Positions 21,916-33,708 of a DNA stretch of 64,000 nucleotides are shown one piece after another; within the stretch, counting starts at the first letter, position 1, and every line of letters begins with the position of its first letter. A model generated the notes under the pieces. It saw only the letters and a list, made by a program, of their open reading frames with translations. It searched no databases and had not been told where the DNA came from. The DNA lies in assembly GCF_905171775.1 (NCBI RefSeq), contig NC_053490.1:16473752-16537751 (forward strand), read 5' to 3'. This DNA comes from Rana temporaria. Lineage: Eukaryota > Chordata > Amphibia > Anura > Ranidae. A program made the position numbers and the translations under genes.

Positions 21916-22841
21916 TAACACATAAGTAACATGAGATTAGCAAAAGCAGCCCCAAGGGTTGTGCCAGTGGAATCGAACTTCCCCCTGCCATTGTATGTGT
22001 TGTAGGTCACCGCGTTTGAGAACGAAGAGATTTTGTCTTGACCGTGTGTACGTAAAGCAAGCTTGCAGAGTTCCTCGACAAGCCTAACAAGGAACTCGTC
22101 GAGGAAAACGATGTGTCTTTTCCGACGAGTTTCTCGGTCGTGTGTATGAGGCCTAAGATCCCAGACCCGGCAGAAAAGCACAGAACAGGCTGGGAGTCTC
22201 AACCCAGCAGAACAGGGTACTGCAGGCCAGAAGCCCAGACTGAGCAGAACAGGACAGAACATCTAAAAGAACGATAGAACAGGCCTAAAGCCCAGACCCG
22301 GCAGAAGAAGCCTACAGCCCTGATCCAGTAGAACAGGCTTAGAGCTCAGACCCAGCAGGGTAGGCTGAAAAGCCGTACCCAACAGAAAAGGACAGGACAG
22401 GCCAGGTGCCCAAATGGAGCAGAACAGGACAGTGCCAGATAGGCATCCAAACTGAGCAGTACAGGACAGGAGGAGAGTCAAGACCCAGGAAAAGGTCAGA
22501 ACAGGCCAAGGGGTCCAACCCAGAAGAGAAAGCCGGAAGCCCAGACCCAGCAGAATAAGAAAAGACATGCCCAAAACAGGCCAAGAGCCCAGACTCAGCA
22601 GAATGGGACTTAGTAAGTCTTAGTAATTGGACTTAGTAAGTCAGGAGCCCAGACTCAACAGGACAGAGCATGCCCAGAACTGAGACCCAGAAAAACATGC
22701 CAAGAGCTAAGACCCAGCAGAGCGGGCCCAAAACCAAGATCCATCAAAAAAATAAAAGGAACAGCCCAGGAGCCCTTCCCCAGCAGAACAAAAAAGGCCA
22801 CAGGTTTAGTCCCAGAAGAACAGGACAGAATGGGTTGAGAG

Positions 22842-23240
22842 CAGGGCTGGAGCTACCACTAGGCAAACTAGGCAGCCGCCTAGGGCACCCTGCTGCCTAG
22901 GGTGCTCAGCCGTTGGTGTTCTTACTCTCTTCTCTCTGCAGCAAGCAACTAAGTTTCAGCATCAGCAGGCATTCGCACGTAGTGTCAGAGGCGCAGCGGA
23001 GGACTGTGTCTGTGTCGTGTCTGTGTTGAATGGAAGCAAGCAAACATTCATTTGATGGGCTCTGGTGAGGCTGCATTTGATGGGCGCTGGTGAGGCTGCA
23101 TTTGATGGGCGCTGGTGAGGCTGCATTTGATGGGCGCTTCATTAAACAGGTGGGGTTTACATGGGCAGTGAAAGGGTGGAGCCAAGGGGGTGGAAAAATA
23201 AGGTTTCGCCTAGGGTGTCAAAATCCTTGCACCTGCCCTG
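22842..23240. mobile_element. hAT-type nonautonomous element (CAGGGCTGGAGCTACC)
   Basis: This 399-bp element has a perfect 8-bp duplication GTTGAGAG (22834-22841, 23241-23248) and ends CAGGGCTGG / CCTGCCCTG. It contains about three tandem 25-bp units (TTTGATGGGCGCTGGTGAGG core, 23050-23140). It is inserted in the 27-bp minisatellite region. Confidence 0.85.
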
Positions 23241-24399
23241 GTTGAGAGCCAAGACACAGCAGAACAAGACAGAGCAGGCTGAGAGCTTACCTTTCATACA
23301 ATAGGACAGGTCCCAGACCTGACAGAACAGATCAGAGCAGGTCAAGAGTTCAGAACCAGTGAAAAAGAACAGAGTATGCCAAGAGCTTAGATTCAGCACA
23401 ACAGGATAGATTCCAGATCTGACACAACAGGACAGTGCAGGCCAAGAGATCACACTCAGTGAAACAAGAGCAAGCAGGATGGGAGTCTAGACCCAGCAGA
23501 ACAAGTCAAGAGCCCAGACCCAGCAGAACAAGTCAAGAGCCCAGACCCAGCAGAACAAGTCAAGAGCCCAGACCCAGCAGAACAAGTCAAGAGCCCAGAC
23601 CCAGCAGAACAAGTCAAGAGCCCAGACCCAGCAGAACAGGTCAAGAGCCCAGATCCAGCAGAACAGGTCAAGAGCCCAGACCCAGCAGAGCAGGTCAAGA
23701 GCCCAGACACAGAAGAACAGGTCAAGAGCCCAGACCCAGCAGAACAAGTCAAGAGCCCAGACCCAGCAGAACAGGTCAAGAGCCCAGACACAGAAGAACA
23801 GGACATAGCAAGTCTAGAACCCAGACTCAGCAGAGCAGGACAGAACATGCTCAGAGTTCAAACCCAGCAAAACAGTTTAAGATCTGAACAGTTCAAGAAC
23901 TCTTATTCAGCAGAACAAAAGAGGCCAACGTTCAGATGAAACAAAACAGGACAGAGCAGACTGGGAGAGTAGTTTAGGAGCCCAGACCCAACAGAAAAGG
24001 CCAAGAACCCAGATTAAGCAGAAAAGGAAAGAGAAGGCTCCGACCCAGCAGACCAGGACATAAAAGGCAGAGAGCCCAGACTCAGAAAAAGAGGCTGACG
24101 TTATATATGCAGCTGGATTATTCGATGGAGTCCCAGCAGAAGTGACCGGAGCTCTCCCACTGAGACACAGCACGGGTTTCTGGCTGCCAGCCGTCTCCTC
24201 CGTCATAGTTCTCCAGCAGAGATGGACAAAGCAGAACAGGAAGCTGATTGACCATACCTTCCTGATAAGTTCTGAGTTCCTCCATGGGTTCCAGTTAATG
24301 ATGAAGAGATGACAGGCCCAGCAGGAGAAGCAGACGTGTCTGTATAGATATCTGATTTTCCACCAAGCAATGTATATTTCCACAGAGCAAAAAGACTAA

Positions 24400-26037
24400 G
24401 CAATATATTTTACAGGAGACACAAGGGAGTAGCTGTGTGATTTTTCCACTAGGTCACCCGAGCCTGGGCAGTATGTGCTTACTTGACACCAGACTAGGGA
24501 CATTTGGCCAGTGGAGCAATAGTCTCATCTAATGTTGCATTATCAACAAGTTTCTCACAAAATATTCAGAAAGGCACAAAGCAAACAAAGTTGGGGGAGG
24601 GCCGGCATGACAGGGTGGACTGGCCATAGGTGATAGGCTCCTTCAGATGTAAGGAGAGGGGTAGGCTGTTGTGTGGGCGGGGGCGGCAGAGGTGGCTGGC
24701 GCGGAGGAAGTGATGTTTTGTCACTCCTCCATTTCAACAAGGGGAAGAAGCTGCCCACCCACCCTCCCTGGTTTTAGGCCTTTGTTGTGGGCGGTTTTGG
24801 GTCTCTATAAGACGGGAAAAGTCTGGTTGGGGTAGAAAAAGGTTGTACCCATACGTGGTATGGGGGTTATTGGCTTCCAGCCTGATAAGAAGGTGCCAAT
24901 GTCCTGTTAGTAACCTCATAAAACCTAAGGTCGCTGCTCAAGCTCCTGTAAATCCATCCGGTGTTTCCTGCAATGGTAAGGTGACCAGATTTATTAAAGG
25001 GACATATTTCTTCTTTACTAGTAATGGCAACAATCAGCGACTCTCTGCCCGTCGCCGCCCGCCTCACAGCCTCTCAAGTCTTACTCTTCGGGCCCCAGCT
25101 ACTACTGGATGGGGAGCGGAGGAAGATCACTTCGCCAAGGAAGGCAAGGAGATAGGCAGGTGGCTGGCCAGGATTTGAGCCAAGGCAGAAGAACATGCGA
25201 AGCGGAGCTGAATGGGCGCCCGAAACTGAAGAAATATTCCCTCTGCTCCGACCAGCACATGATCATCAGAAAGGGGCACAGATAATGGGAAAAATACAAC
25301 CCCCTATGCTAGTAGGCACGGTGGAGCGGGGGTGTGTAATTCTAATTTTTTTTTTTAATTCTGCACTGATTGTCTTTGAAATTGCCCCTGCCCCCTATTA
25401 AATCTAATCTGGGGACAAAACCAGGAACAGACTTGGTCCGGGGACAGTGTCCTCAATCAGGGGACTGTCCCCTGAAACTGGGGATGTCTGGTCACCCCAT
25501 GCAATCGGGCTGGGCAGGAGTCCGTCTAACTCCTCACATACTATGGATAAGCATAGTGAAACGTCCCAAACACGCACACCTAGCAAAGCCATTAGTTAAC
25601 ATGTTAAAGCAGCCTCAGCCAGCTTCATCTAAAGCCATGCCCCCAACGTGTTTCACCCCACCCATGAGGCTTAATCGTGGAGGTCAGGCTTCAGAAATGA
25701 CCGATGTGTTCTTACTGAATCCTAGCACAAAGGGGGTGTGCATTTCCAATAAAGGGTCATAGCCTGTCAAGGAAAAGGTGACAAGGCCCTGTTAGTCTCT
25801 AGACTTATCTTGGTAGTATTGGACATTCGGCCTTTACATCGATGCTCAAAAATGTCATGTATAGTTAATTCACAGGCTAAAGGAACACGGCAATGGGAGA
25901 ATATGCTTCCAAAACTTTGTCAACTTTGGTTTCCTTGTTCTGTGTGCCAGTGGCTTGCCTACTACCTTGGGTTTACTATTCTCTCTACTCAATACCAACT
26001 TGCCATTTGACTAAATGTCCCTCTTATACCCAGTAAT
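24400..26037. other. intergenic, one repeat, otherwise nothing recognised
   Basis: The part 24700-24880 is the inverse of the repeat at 180-330. The rest, up to the retrotransposon at 26038, shows no gene or clear repeat border. Confidence 0.5.
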
Positions 26038-26544
26038 TGTGATACATTTGCCTATATGTCTCAGTGTACTGCTCCCTGCTAGCCATATGGGTTAGAGGTA
26101 GAAAGGAATTTCATGTGTGATTCATTGCTCTGACCGGTTATTGACGTGCTAATGTCCCCTCACTATTCTAAAGGTTAATTGATCTATTGTGTTGTGTTTA
26201 CCCTTAAAAGATGTGTATTGTATCATCAGGCTAAATGATTAGAGAAGTAGTATGTTAATTATTCTGATTGCTTCAGTGTAGTAATTAACTCCAGTGATGT
26301 CTTTATCTAAAGAAACGTGTCTGCATGGTCGGCTCCGACTTGTCTCCTATAATCTGTATGGGAAACCCCACTGTGTGAGGGGGGCGTTCCTAACAGGCTG
26401 TAACCACATATAAGCTGAGTTTTTGTGTCAATAAAGTGTCTTGGTTCCAGCATCCAGTCTTGACTCATGTGTGGGGAATCCTGTGATGTTCTTGTATGGA
26501 GAGGAGGGAATGCTTGGCGGGGATATCATACCGATACCGTCACA
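26038..26544 (+). repeat. 5' LTR of Gag-HEXIM element, copy 2
   Basis: The LTR is 507 bp. A TATA-like TATAAG starts at 26409 and AATAAA lies at 26430-26435. From about 26255 the sequence resembles the LTR of copy 1 (AAAGAAACGTGTCTGCATGG and onward), whereas the first 200 bp do not. Confidence 0.93.
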
Positions 26545-26670
26545 AATTGGTTGGCAGCAGCGGGATCTTCCCTTCTACTCTCCTTTACACCCGGATTCCA
26601 AGCAGACACTGGAAGAACTACTGGAAGGATTGCTAGCAACAAAACCAAGCGGGTCATCATAGCGGAATCA

Positions 26671-28449
26671 ATGGAGATAGACCAGGAGGACGGGATTGCA
26701 GCAACGCCAGCAGTACAAGAGATGGATACACCAGTGATTCAGGAGGAGGAATCGCCAGCCAACAAGCTAATGAGAGAGAAGCTAGCGTGGTTCGGCCCGA
26801 ACCCAACGCCGGATGTGGTGCTGAAAGTGATGGACCTGTTAGCGGAGGAGGCTAAACAAATAAGAGACGCAGAACTACAGAAGGCTAAAGAAATAAGAGA
26901 CGCAGAGCTACAGAAGGCTAAACAAATAAGGGACGCAGAACTACAGAAGGATAAACAAATAAGGGACGCAGAGCTACAGAAGGCTAAACAAATAAGGGAC
27001 GCAGAACTACAGAAGGATAAACAAATAAGGGACGCAGAACTACAGTTAAAACTGGCAGCAGTCCAACAAGCAGCCGCACCTTCTCCGAACAGTGAGTACA
27101 GCACAGCAGACGCAAGGAAGATTCCGTTTAGCGCTTTTAAAGCTTTTGATGAAAAGGACTGTGAAATTGATAACTACCTGGCGGATTTTGAGCGATAATG
27201 TAACCTGCACCGAATAGCTAGAAGAGAGTGGGTTGCAATATTGTCAGGCAAACTGTCAGGCAAAGCTTCTGATGCTTTTCGGACCGTGCTAGATCAGGAT
27301 ATCCATAGCTACGCCCGGGTTAAAGAAGTGCTCCTGGCTCGTTATGCAGTAACCCCAGAGTCCCACCGACAGAAGTTCAGGGACTCACGCAAAACCACGA
27401 AAGACTCTTACGCAGAATGGGCATGCCAGCTGTCCCTGTCGGCCTCTAACTGGGTTAACAGCAGCCAGGCCACCACCGCAGAGGACATTTTGCAACTAAT
27501 GCTCCTGGAGCAATTTTACAATCACATCCAGACGGAGGTCAAGGATTGGGTGAGAGATCGCAGGCCCATGACTCTACCAGAGGCCGCGAAGTTGGCGGAT
27601 GAATATGCGGATACTCGCAAGACAAACCAGGTCACACCACGGGTACAACCTCCACGACCAACGACGCCCTCACACCCACCAGCCGCTAGATACCAACCTC
27701 CTAACAGACCGGTGACATCTAGCCCTCGCTATCCACGCCAGGAGGACAACGAACAACGCTGCTTCCGGTGCAAACAGTTGGGTCACTTCAAGCAGAATTG
27801 TCCCATGAATGATAACACCAGGTCAAATTGGTCTCAACCTGGGTACCGCCCACCAGCAGCAGCCCATTGTGTAGACTCGGCTTGGGATCCCCAGGAGCGG
27901 GGTCGGGAAGAACCATTGGGCACCCCTTACGAAGCCCTCATGGTACAATCTGCTATTACGGACAACAGGGAACACCATTGTCAGCTGGTCATGGGCTCCA
28001 GCCCTGAGCCGGAGGGGCCCTGGAGGGAGCTGGGCAGAAAGAGGCACCGCCGGCCACCCTTCAAGAAGAAGAGGTCCTGGAAGTCATATAACCAGCGGAC
28101 CTGGGAGGAGAAGAAGCGACTGGAGGAGAGGGAGTCGCAGCGGGCGTCCCAGATGCGGGCCGAGATGTTCGCCAAGGGCCCACCGGTGGCCCCTTACACC
28201 ACCACCCAGTTCCTGATGATGAAGGACCACGTGGAGAGCCTGCAGGACATGAGCAAGCAGGAGCTGATCCGTGAGTACATAGAGCTGGAGGAGTGCATAA
28301 GCCGCATGGAGGAGGAGAACAACCACCTGAGGTCACAGCAGGCTGACCCCCCCAGGCTCCATGAACTGGAGATGGAGCTGGAGAAGCTCCAAGAGGAGAA
28401 CCGGCGGCTGCGGAGGGAGCAGGGGGTGGCTGACCTTATGGGGCTCTGA
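26671..28449 (+). pseudogene. Gag-HEXIM fusion, one nonsense codon (copy 2)
   Basis: The frame has the same 593-codon length (including stop) as copy 1, with no indel relative to it. A TAA at 27196-27198 interrupts it just after the FER of the capsid start, where copy 1 has a glutamine codon; the frame is otherwise open to the stop at 28447. The order of domains is the same: hendecad array (26842-27048), capsid/SCAN-like region, CCHC knuckle (27760-27801) and HEXIM-like C-terminus (28033-28446). The stop leaves a 175-residue N-terminal product. The difference is a single C-to-T change, compatible with deamination or a sequencing error. Confidence 0.9.
28033..28446 (+). other. HEXIM1/2-like domain in Gag fusion, copy 2
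   Basis: This part encodes GRKRHRRPPFKKKRSWK, TWEEKKRLEE, RASQMRAEMFAKGPPVAPY, TTTQFLMMKDH and a coiled coil containing MSKQELIREYIELEECISRM. Several residues are closer to HEXIM here than in copy 1 (RAS rather than RAP, KQE rather than KQD). Both copies share the same deletion of the acidic region, so the deletion predates their split. Confidence 0.87.
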
Positions 28450-28834
28450 GTCCCCTCTCCCCCCCCCCCCCGGACTCTGAGCACCAGTGCTACAACAAAT
28501 ATAACTTTTCCTTTTTATGAATCTCCTGTGATTGTCACTTCAGAGCCATAACCTGCCCCCTCCCATAGCGGGACACCTAGACGGCGGCGCACAGACCCAT
28601 TCGCTGGCTTCACACTGACTTCTGGTGACTTTGCAGATCGCACAAAGACTTGGGGACTGACCGGCGTGTGATCTGACGACCCGGTGACATACCTGAGTCT
28701 GAAGCAGTTGCCAAGGGAGGTCAGTCATGCCAAACGGAGTTAACCTCGGACTAAAAGCTCTGAACCCGTCAACCCTACTGGACCAGGGAAGGTCCAACCG
28801 GATTTGCCGGAGCAGGGAGCAAAAGGGGGGCCAT
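28450..28834 (+). other. 3' untranslated part of Gag-HEXIM element
   Basis: This 385-bp stretch between the HEXIM stop and the 3' LTR contains a C-run and no ORF of note. It is matched on the other strand by 4406-4800 in copy 1. It may hold part of the captured HEXIM 3' untranslated region followed by leftover retroelement 3' sequence. The boundary between the two cannot be placed by eye. Confidence 0.6.
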
Positions 28835-29341
28835 TGTGATACATTTGCCTATATGTCTCAGTGTACTGCTCCCTGCTAGCCATATGGGTTAGAGGTAGAA
28901 AGGAATTTCATGTGTGATTCATTGCTCTGACCGGTTATTGACGTGCTAATGTCCCCTCACTATTCTAAAGGTTAATTGATCTATTGTGTTGTGTTTACCC
29001 TTAAAAGATGTGTATTGTATCATCAGGCTAAATGATTAGAGAAGTAGTATGTTAATTATTCTGATTGCTTCAGTGTAGTAATTAACTCCAGTGATGTCTT
29101 TATCTAAAGAAACGTGTCTGCATGGTCGGCTCCGACTTGTCTCCTATAATCTGTATGGGAAACCCCACTGTGTGAGGGGGGCGTTCCTAACAGGCTGTAA
29201 CCACATATAAGCTGAGTTTTTGTGTCAATAAAGTGTCTTGGTTCCAGCATCCAGTCTTGACTCATGTGTGGGGAATCCTGTGATGTTCTTGTATGGAGAG
29301 GAGGGAATGCTTGGCGGGGATATCATACCGATACCGTCACA
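28835..29341 (+). repeat. 3' LTR of Gag-HEXIM element, copy 2
   Basis: The LTR is 507 bp, directly preceded by the polypurine tract GCAAAAGGGGGGCCAT. It looks identical to 26038-26544, including TATAAG and AATAAA, which supplies the polyadenylation signal. Confidence 0.93.
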
Positions 29342-30175
29342 ATGACCTGCACCAAAATGTATTATTGTATATAGGGAGTATATCCTTATAGTCACCTGTT
29401 TTGCCATCTAGTTTTGCTACAGTTCCAGTTTGACCTAGGTGACCTTTTTCATGCCCCTTGACTTCATTGAACCATGGTGATGGGATTATGTTAACAAGAA
29501 TATGATAGCTAGTAGTAGTTAGCTCCATTCAACTGAACGTCAGTAATGTAGAAGACGTTTTGTACCTTATCCCAGGCCAGCCACTTCTTCAGTTCTAAAG
29601 AAGATGCTGTTTGCACAACTTGCAAACCTCTGATCACAACCTGAACCTATGGCAGTCAACATCTGCTATGGCACAATTGAGTTGCCCATGTGGATACATT
29701 GCTAGCGTAATGTTTCTGACACTTGTTTAAATTGATTAAACTGGGAATGTAATTGTAGATACACACTGCTTGTACACCAACCAGGGTTACCTGGGTGTGG
29801 TCTAGAATCCAGATCATGTAACCCATAAAAGTGTCATCTGAGATGAATAGAGACACTTGGATGGGCAACAAAACATTTTCAAGATTGCAAAATAAGTGCA
29901 TTTGATTGTGGCCAACTACTGTTATCTATATCATCAATAAATAAATCCCTTTATATCCCTTCATTTCATCTTGTTTTGTGAACCTAGTCTGTATTTGTTT
30001 ATAGAATGTTTGCATCTCTACGAAGTGTGGGCACCCTTTTAGACAATGTTCTCATTGAAAGATTCACCCTCACCTCTTGTTCTGGTTACAAAAGTAAATG
30101 TTTGGATTTCCTAATATTTTCTGTATTATTGGTAGTGGTAGGGGCTCTTCCCCTTCCACATGCTGCTTGTTTGCA
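29342..30175. other. intergenic, nothing recognised
   Basis: The sequence is AT-rich and looks unique, with no coding motif. It is the right flank of Gag-HEXIM element copy 2. Confidence 0.5.
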
Positions 30176-30179
30176 TTAA

Positions 30180-30618
30180 AGCGGTAGTAAACTCTATGAA
30201 AAAAAAAAAAGTTTCCCTGTGCAAAGCACTATCATAATGTGCTAGTATGCACCACATACTAGCACATTATGAAAGACCTACCTTAATATGAAGCCCTCCA
30301 CCGATTCAGAAGCTTCCATCTTCACCCAGTCTTCATTCCTGATTCGGACTCCAGCCGTTTGAATGGCCAACCCGTGATGATGTTACTCCAGCGCATGCAC
30401 GCGGGAGTCTGGGTCGCAGCACACAGCTCTGAAGGAATGGCACAGTTATGCCGTTCCTTCGGAGTGCATGCGCCAGTGACGCCACTGGCTGTTGGTTGTT
30501 AGAATATCTCCTAAATAGTGCATGTTTAGGAGATACTGTATTCATTTTACCTACAGGTAAGCTTTATTATAAGCTTACCTGTAGGTAAAAAGAAACAATG
30601 AGTGTTTACTACCACTTT
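30180..30618. mobile_element. TTAA-type palindromic MITE (AAAGCGGTAGTAAACTC)
   Basis: The ends AGCGGTAGTAAACTC and GTTTACTACCACTTTT are related to but distinct from the GGTTCACCC family. Central hairpins such as GTGCTAGTATGCACCACATA are visible. The right TTAA is decayed. Confidence 0.72.
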
Positions 30619-31036
30619 TATTCAGTGTGTGGTGCATATCCTAGACATATGGAATGAGGGATGAAAACTTTAAGCCAGGGGGGTTAAACATTGGCCTGGA
30701 TTAGTTCATTTAGCAATATTCAATTCAGAAGGAAATTATATTGTGCGTGTAAATTATAGTGGTGTGTGTGCCCTTTGAACCCTGGTGAAATGGCATTGTT
30801 GCCCAAGGGGCACTCTGCCCTCTCCCAAATGACACCCATCATAGTAATGGAGATAAACGCATGACATGTTAAGGACTGATCCTAGTGACACTTACCCACA
30901 ATCTACAATACCCCAAACCCCCTTTATACCTTACCCCACAAAACCCAATTAACCAGGGACAACATTGTGGAATAAAATTGGCCTTCCGGCCTTCTTTATT
31001 TAACCATATAAAATTTTAACATAAATAACCGTTTAA

Positions 31037-31227
31037 CCACTTCCCGCCCGGCCCATTGTAAAATGACGTCCACAACGGACCTCTAACGATCCGGGTGGAC
31101 GTCATATGACGTCCTGGGCTTTGTGGGGGGATATCTGAATGATGCCTGCAGCTAGAGGCATCATTCAGATATCCTTCTCTTGTGCCGGCGATTCTGCACA
31201 ACGTAAGAACGATCATAGCGGCAGTTC
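31037..31227. mobile_element. partial TTAA element, CCACTTCCCGCCCGG end
   Basis: It starts after TTAA (31033-31036) with CCACTTCCCGCCCGGCCC and contains a hairpin GATATCTGAATGATGCCTGC / inverse near 31145. It is cut at the TA MITE at 31228. Confidence 0.68.
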
Positions 31228-31582
31228 CACACCATCAGACCAAAATCCCTGCGGACAGAGAACGCGGTGACGTAGAAGACACCGACGTTCTCTAACACGG
31301 AAGTTCAATGCTTCCACGCATGCGTCCAATCAATTCGACGCATGCGCGGGATTTCGGCCCGCTGGTTATACGTCATAACCAGCGGACATGTCCGATGAGC
31401 CGTACTAACCATCGGACATGTCCGACGGACATCTTTCCAGCGGACAAGTTTCTTAGCTTGCTAAGAAACTTTTGTCCGCTGGAAACCTGTCCGCTAGGCC
31501 ATACACACGGTCGGACATGTCCGCGGAAACTGGTCCGCGGACCAGTTTTAGCGGACATGTTCGACCGTGTGTACGCGGCCTA
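31228..31582. mobile_element. TA-type MITE, partial (GGACATGTCCG subfamily)
   Basis: The right terminus GACCGTGTGTACGCGGCC is present, and the arms repeat GCGGACATGTCCG. The left end merges into a partial TTAA element at 31037-31227. Confidence 0.72.
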
Positions 31583-32120
31583 AGAGTAATAAGTTAACTT
31601 CTTGTTTTGTATTAGATAGCGCAGGGATGGTTTAGAATCATTGTCAGGATTTTCTTTCTTGTCTGTGTTCTTTAGGGGCGATTTTCTTCTTCTGGAGACA
31701 CAACAGGAAGTGGAAATGTCACCAAAGTGAGTGGACATTTCCTCTTAGACAGTGGTTACCAGAACAGGTGCCTACATTGAAAGATTTCCCTTGAACTCCT
31801 GTTTTGGTAATAACTCTGAAATTTTGGAGTTCCTACCACTTTCTCATCCCCAGGAATCTCTCCTTACATTGTTGATTCTAATATTATTTTGGAGTATCCT
31901 GAACCCTCTTGATCAATTCTAAAAATACATTCCTCAGACTGAGCCTGTATTGTCAGCGTGCATGAAACAGTGTTTGTGAATGGCAGCCTCTGTAAAAACA
32001 AGGGAGAACCTGGGTCATTTTGAGCGGCTCTTCCTGGGGTGAGTGCTACATTGATGACTAGTCCTTTGCCCTCTAACTGTCTTTTTTTGGTGCAGTTCCC
32101 AGGGTTAAGTTGTTCTTTAA

Positions 32121-33102
32121 CCACTTAACCGCCTGGACCATATTACTGCCCAAAGACCAGAGCACTTTCTGCGATTCGGGACTGCGTCGCTTTAACTGAC
32201 AATTTGCGCGGTCGTGCGATGTGGCTCCCAAACAAAATTGGCGTCCTTTTTTCCCCACAAATAGAGCTTTCTTTTGGTGGTATTTGATCACCTCTGCGGT
32301 TTTTATTTTTTGCGCTATAAACAAAAATAGAGCGACAATTTTGAAAAAAATGAATATTTTTTACTTTTTGCTATAATAAATATCCCCCAAAAATATATAA
32401 AAAACATTTTTTTTCCTCAGTTTAGGCCGATACGTATTCTTCTACATATTTTTCGTAATAAAAAATCGCAATAAGCGTATATTGATTGGTTTGCGCAAAA
32501 GTTATAGCGTTTACAAAATAGGGGGTATTTTTATGGCATTTTTATTAATATATATATTTTTTTACTAGTAATGGCGGCGATCAGCGTTTTTTTTCGGTAC
32601 TGCGACATTATGGCGGACACTTCGGACACTTTTGACACATTTTTGGGACCATTGGCATTTTTATAGCGATCAGTGCTATAAAAATGCATTGGATTACTAT
32701 AAAAATGCCACTGGCAGTGAAGGGGTTAACACTAGGGGGCGGGGAAGGGGTTAAGTATGTTCCCTAGGTGTGTTCTAACTGTAGGGGGGGTGGCCTCACT
32801 AGGGGAAATCACTGATCTTCTGTTCATACGTTGTATGAACAGAGGATCAGCATTTCCCCCCCCGACAGGACCGGGAGCTGTGTGTTTAGACACAAAGCTC
32901 CTGGTCCCCGCTCTGTAACGAGCAATCGCGGGTGCCCGGCGGCGATCGCGCCCGCCGGGCACCCACACGGGAGTCACGGGCACGTGGGAGTCACGCGCGC
33001 GTGCCCCTAGTGGCCGCTAAGAGAGCGGACGTTAATGTACGGGCTCTCACCCAGGAGAGCCAACCTGCCGCCGTAGAATGACGGCGGCTGGTCGGCAAGT
33101 AG
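32121..33102 (+). mobile_element. TTAA-flanked ~1 kb element (CCACTTA family), copy 1
   Basis: The 982-bp element is flanked by TTAA on both sides, begins CCACTTAACCGCCTGGACC and ends GGTCGGCAAGTAG. It contains the shared core GCGTCGCTTTAAC, ATTGGCGTCC, GGCCGATACGTATTCTTCTAC and ATTATGGCGGACACTTCGG. A TTAA target suggests piggyBac-like mobilisation; no transposase is present. Confidence 0.83.
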
Positions 33103-33286
33103 TTAAAGGAGAATTACAGCCAAAGATAATTTGGCTGTACTTCTCCTGTTCGATCTGCACTCCTGTGACCCGTTTTCGGCAAACAGCGGGCTGAAGTCCG
33201 CTGTCTGCTGACCTCACAGAGCCAGATCACAAAACTGGGGTCAGGATCCGCCCACATGCCTGGACCAGCAGCCGTCTCAGCCTCTA

Positions 33287-33708
33287 AAGCCTCGTAAACA
33301 CGATCAGTCCATCCGATGAGAACGGTCCGAAGGACCGTTGTCATCGGTTAACCGATGAAGCTGACTGATGGTCCGTCGCGCCTACACACCATAGGTTAAA
33401 TATTCGATCGTGTCAGAACGCGGTGACGTAAAACACAACCACGTGCTGAAAAAAACGAAGTTCAATGCTTCCAAGCATGCGTCGACTTGATTCTGAGAAT
33501 GCGTGGATTTTTAACCGATGGTCGTGCGTACTAACAATCGGTTTTGACCTATCGGTTAGGCGTCCATCGGTTAAATTTTAAAGCAAGTTCCTATTTTTTT
33601 GACCGAAGGTTAACTAACCGATGGGGCCTACACACGATCGGTTTGGACTGATGAAAACGGTTCATCAGACCGTTCTCATCGGTTTAACCGATCGTGTGTA
33701 CGCGGCCT
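33287..33708. mobile_element. TA-flanked MITE inside a TTAA repeat
   Basis: This 422-bp copy is flanked by TA on both sides (33285-33286, 33709-33710). Its termini are AAGCCTCGTAAACACGATC and GATCGTGTGTACGCGGCCT. Confidence 0.85.

Larger units (their letters stand above)
20815..24090. repeat. degenerate 27-bp minisatellite region (AGCCCAGACCCAGCAGAAC)
   Basis: Units of AGCCCAGACCCAGCAGAACAGGACA type, highly degenerate at 20815-21185, 22150-22830 and 23870-24090, become regular 27-bp copies at 23490-23800. MITEs at 21190-22150 and a hAT element at 22842-23240 interrupt it. Open frames across it are periodicity artefacts. Confidence 0.88.
26038..29341 (+). mobile_element. complete gag-only LTR retrotransposon with captured HEXIM domain (copy 2)
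   Basis: The element is 3304 bp with 507-bp LTRs at 26038-26544 and 28835-29341 that appear identical by eye, beginning TGTGATAC and ending CCGTCACA. The 2290-bp interior has the same plan as copy 1: candidate primer site at 26547-26566, Gag-HEXIM reading frame at 26671-28449, 3' untranslated part and polypurine tract at 28821-28830. No pol is present. No exact site duplication is visible: left flank cagtaat, right flank atgacc. The reading frame has one in-frame stop. The first part of U3 is unrelated to that of copy 1, so this is a second subfamily. Confidence 0.93.

Noticed and set aside
23435..23887. Open frame encoding repeats of EPRPSRTSQ
   Set aside because: The 27-bp unit is divisible by three, so several frames stay open on both strands. 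It is a minisatellite, not a protein.
26545..28834. Hidden pol (protease, RT, integrase) in other frames of the Gag-HEXIM elements
   Set aside because: No YxDD, DTGA or HHCC-type motif is seen in the other frames; the interior is too short.
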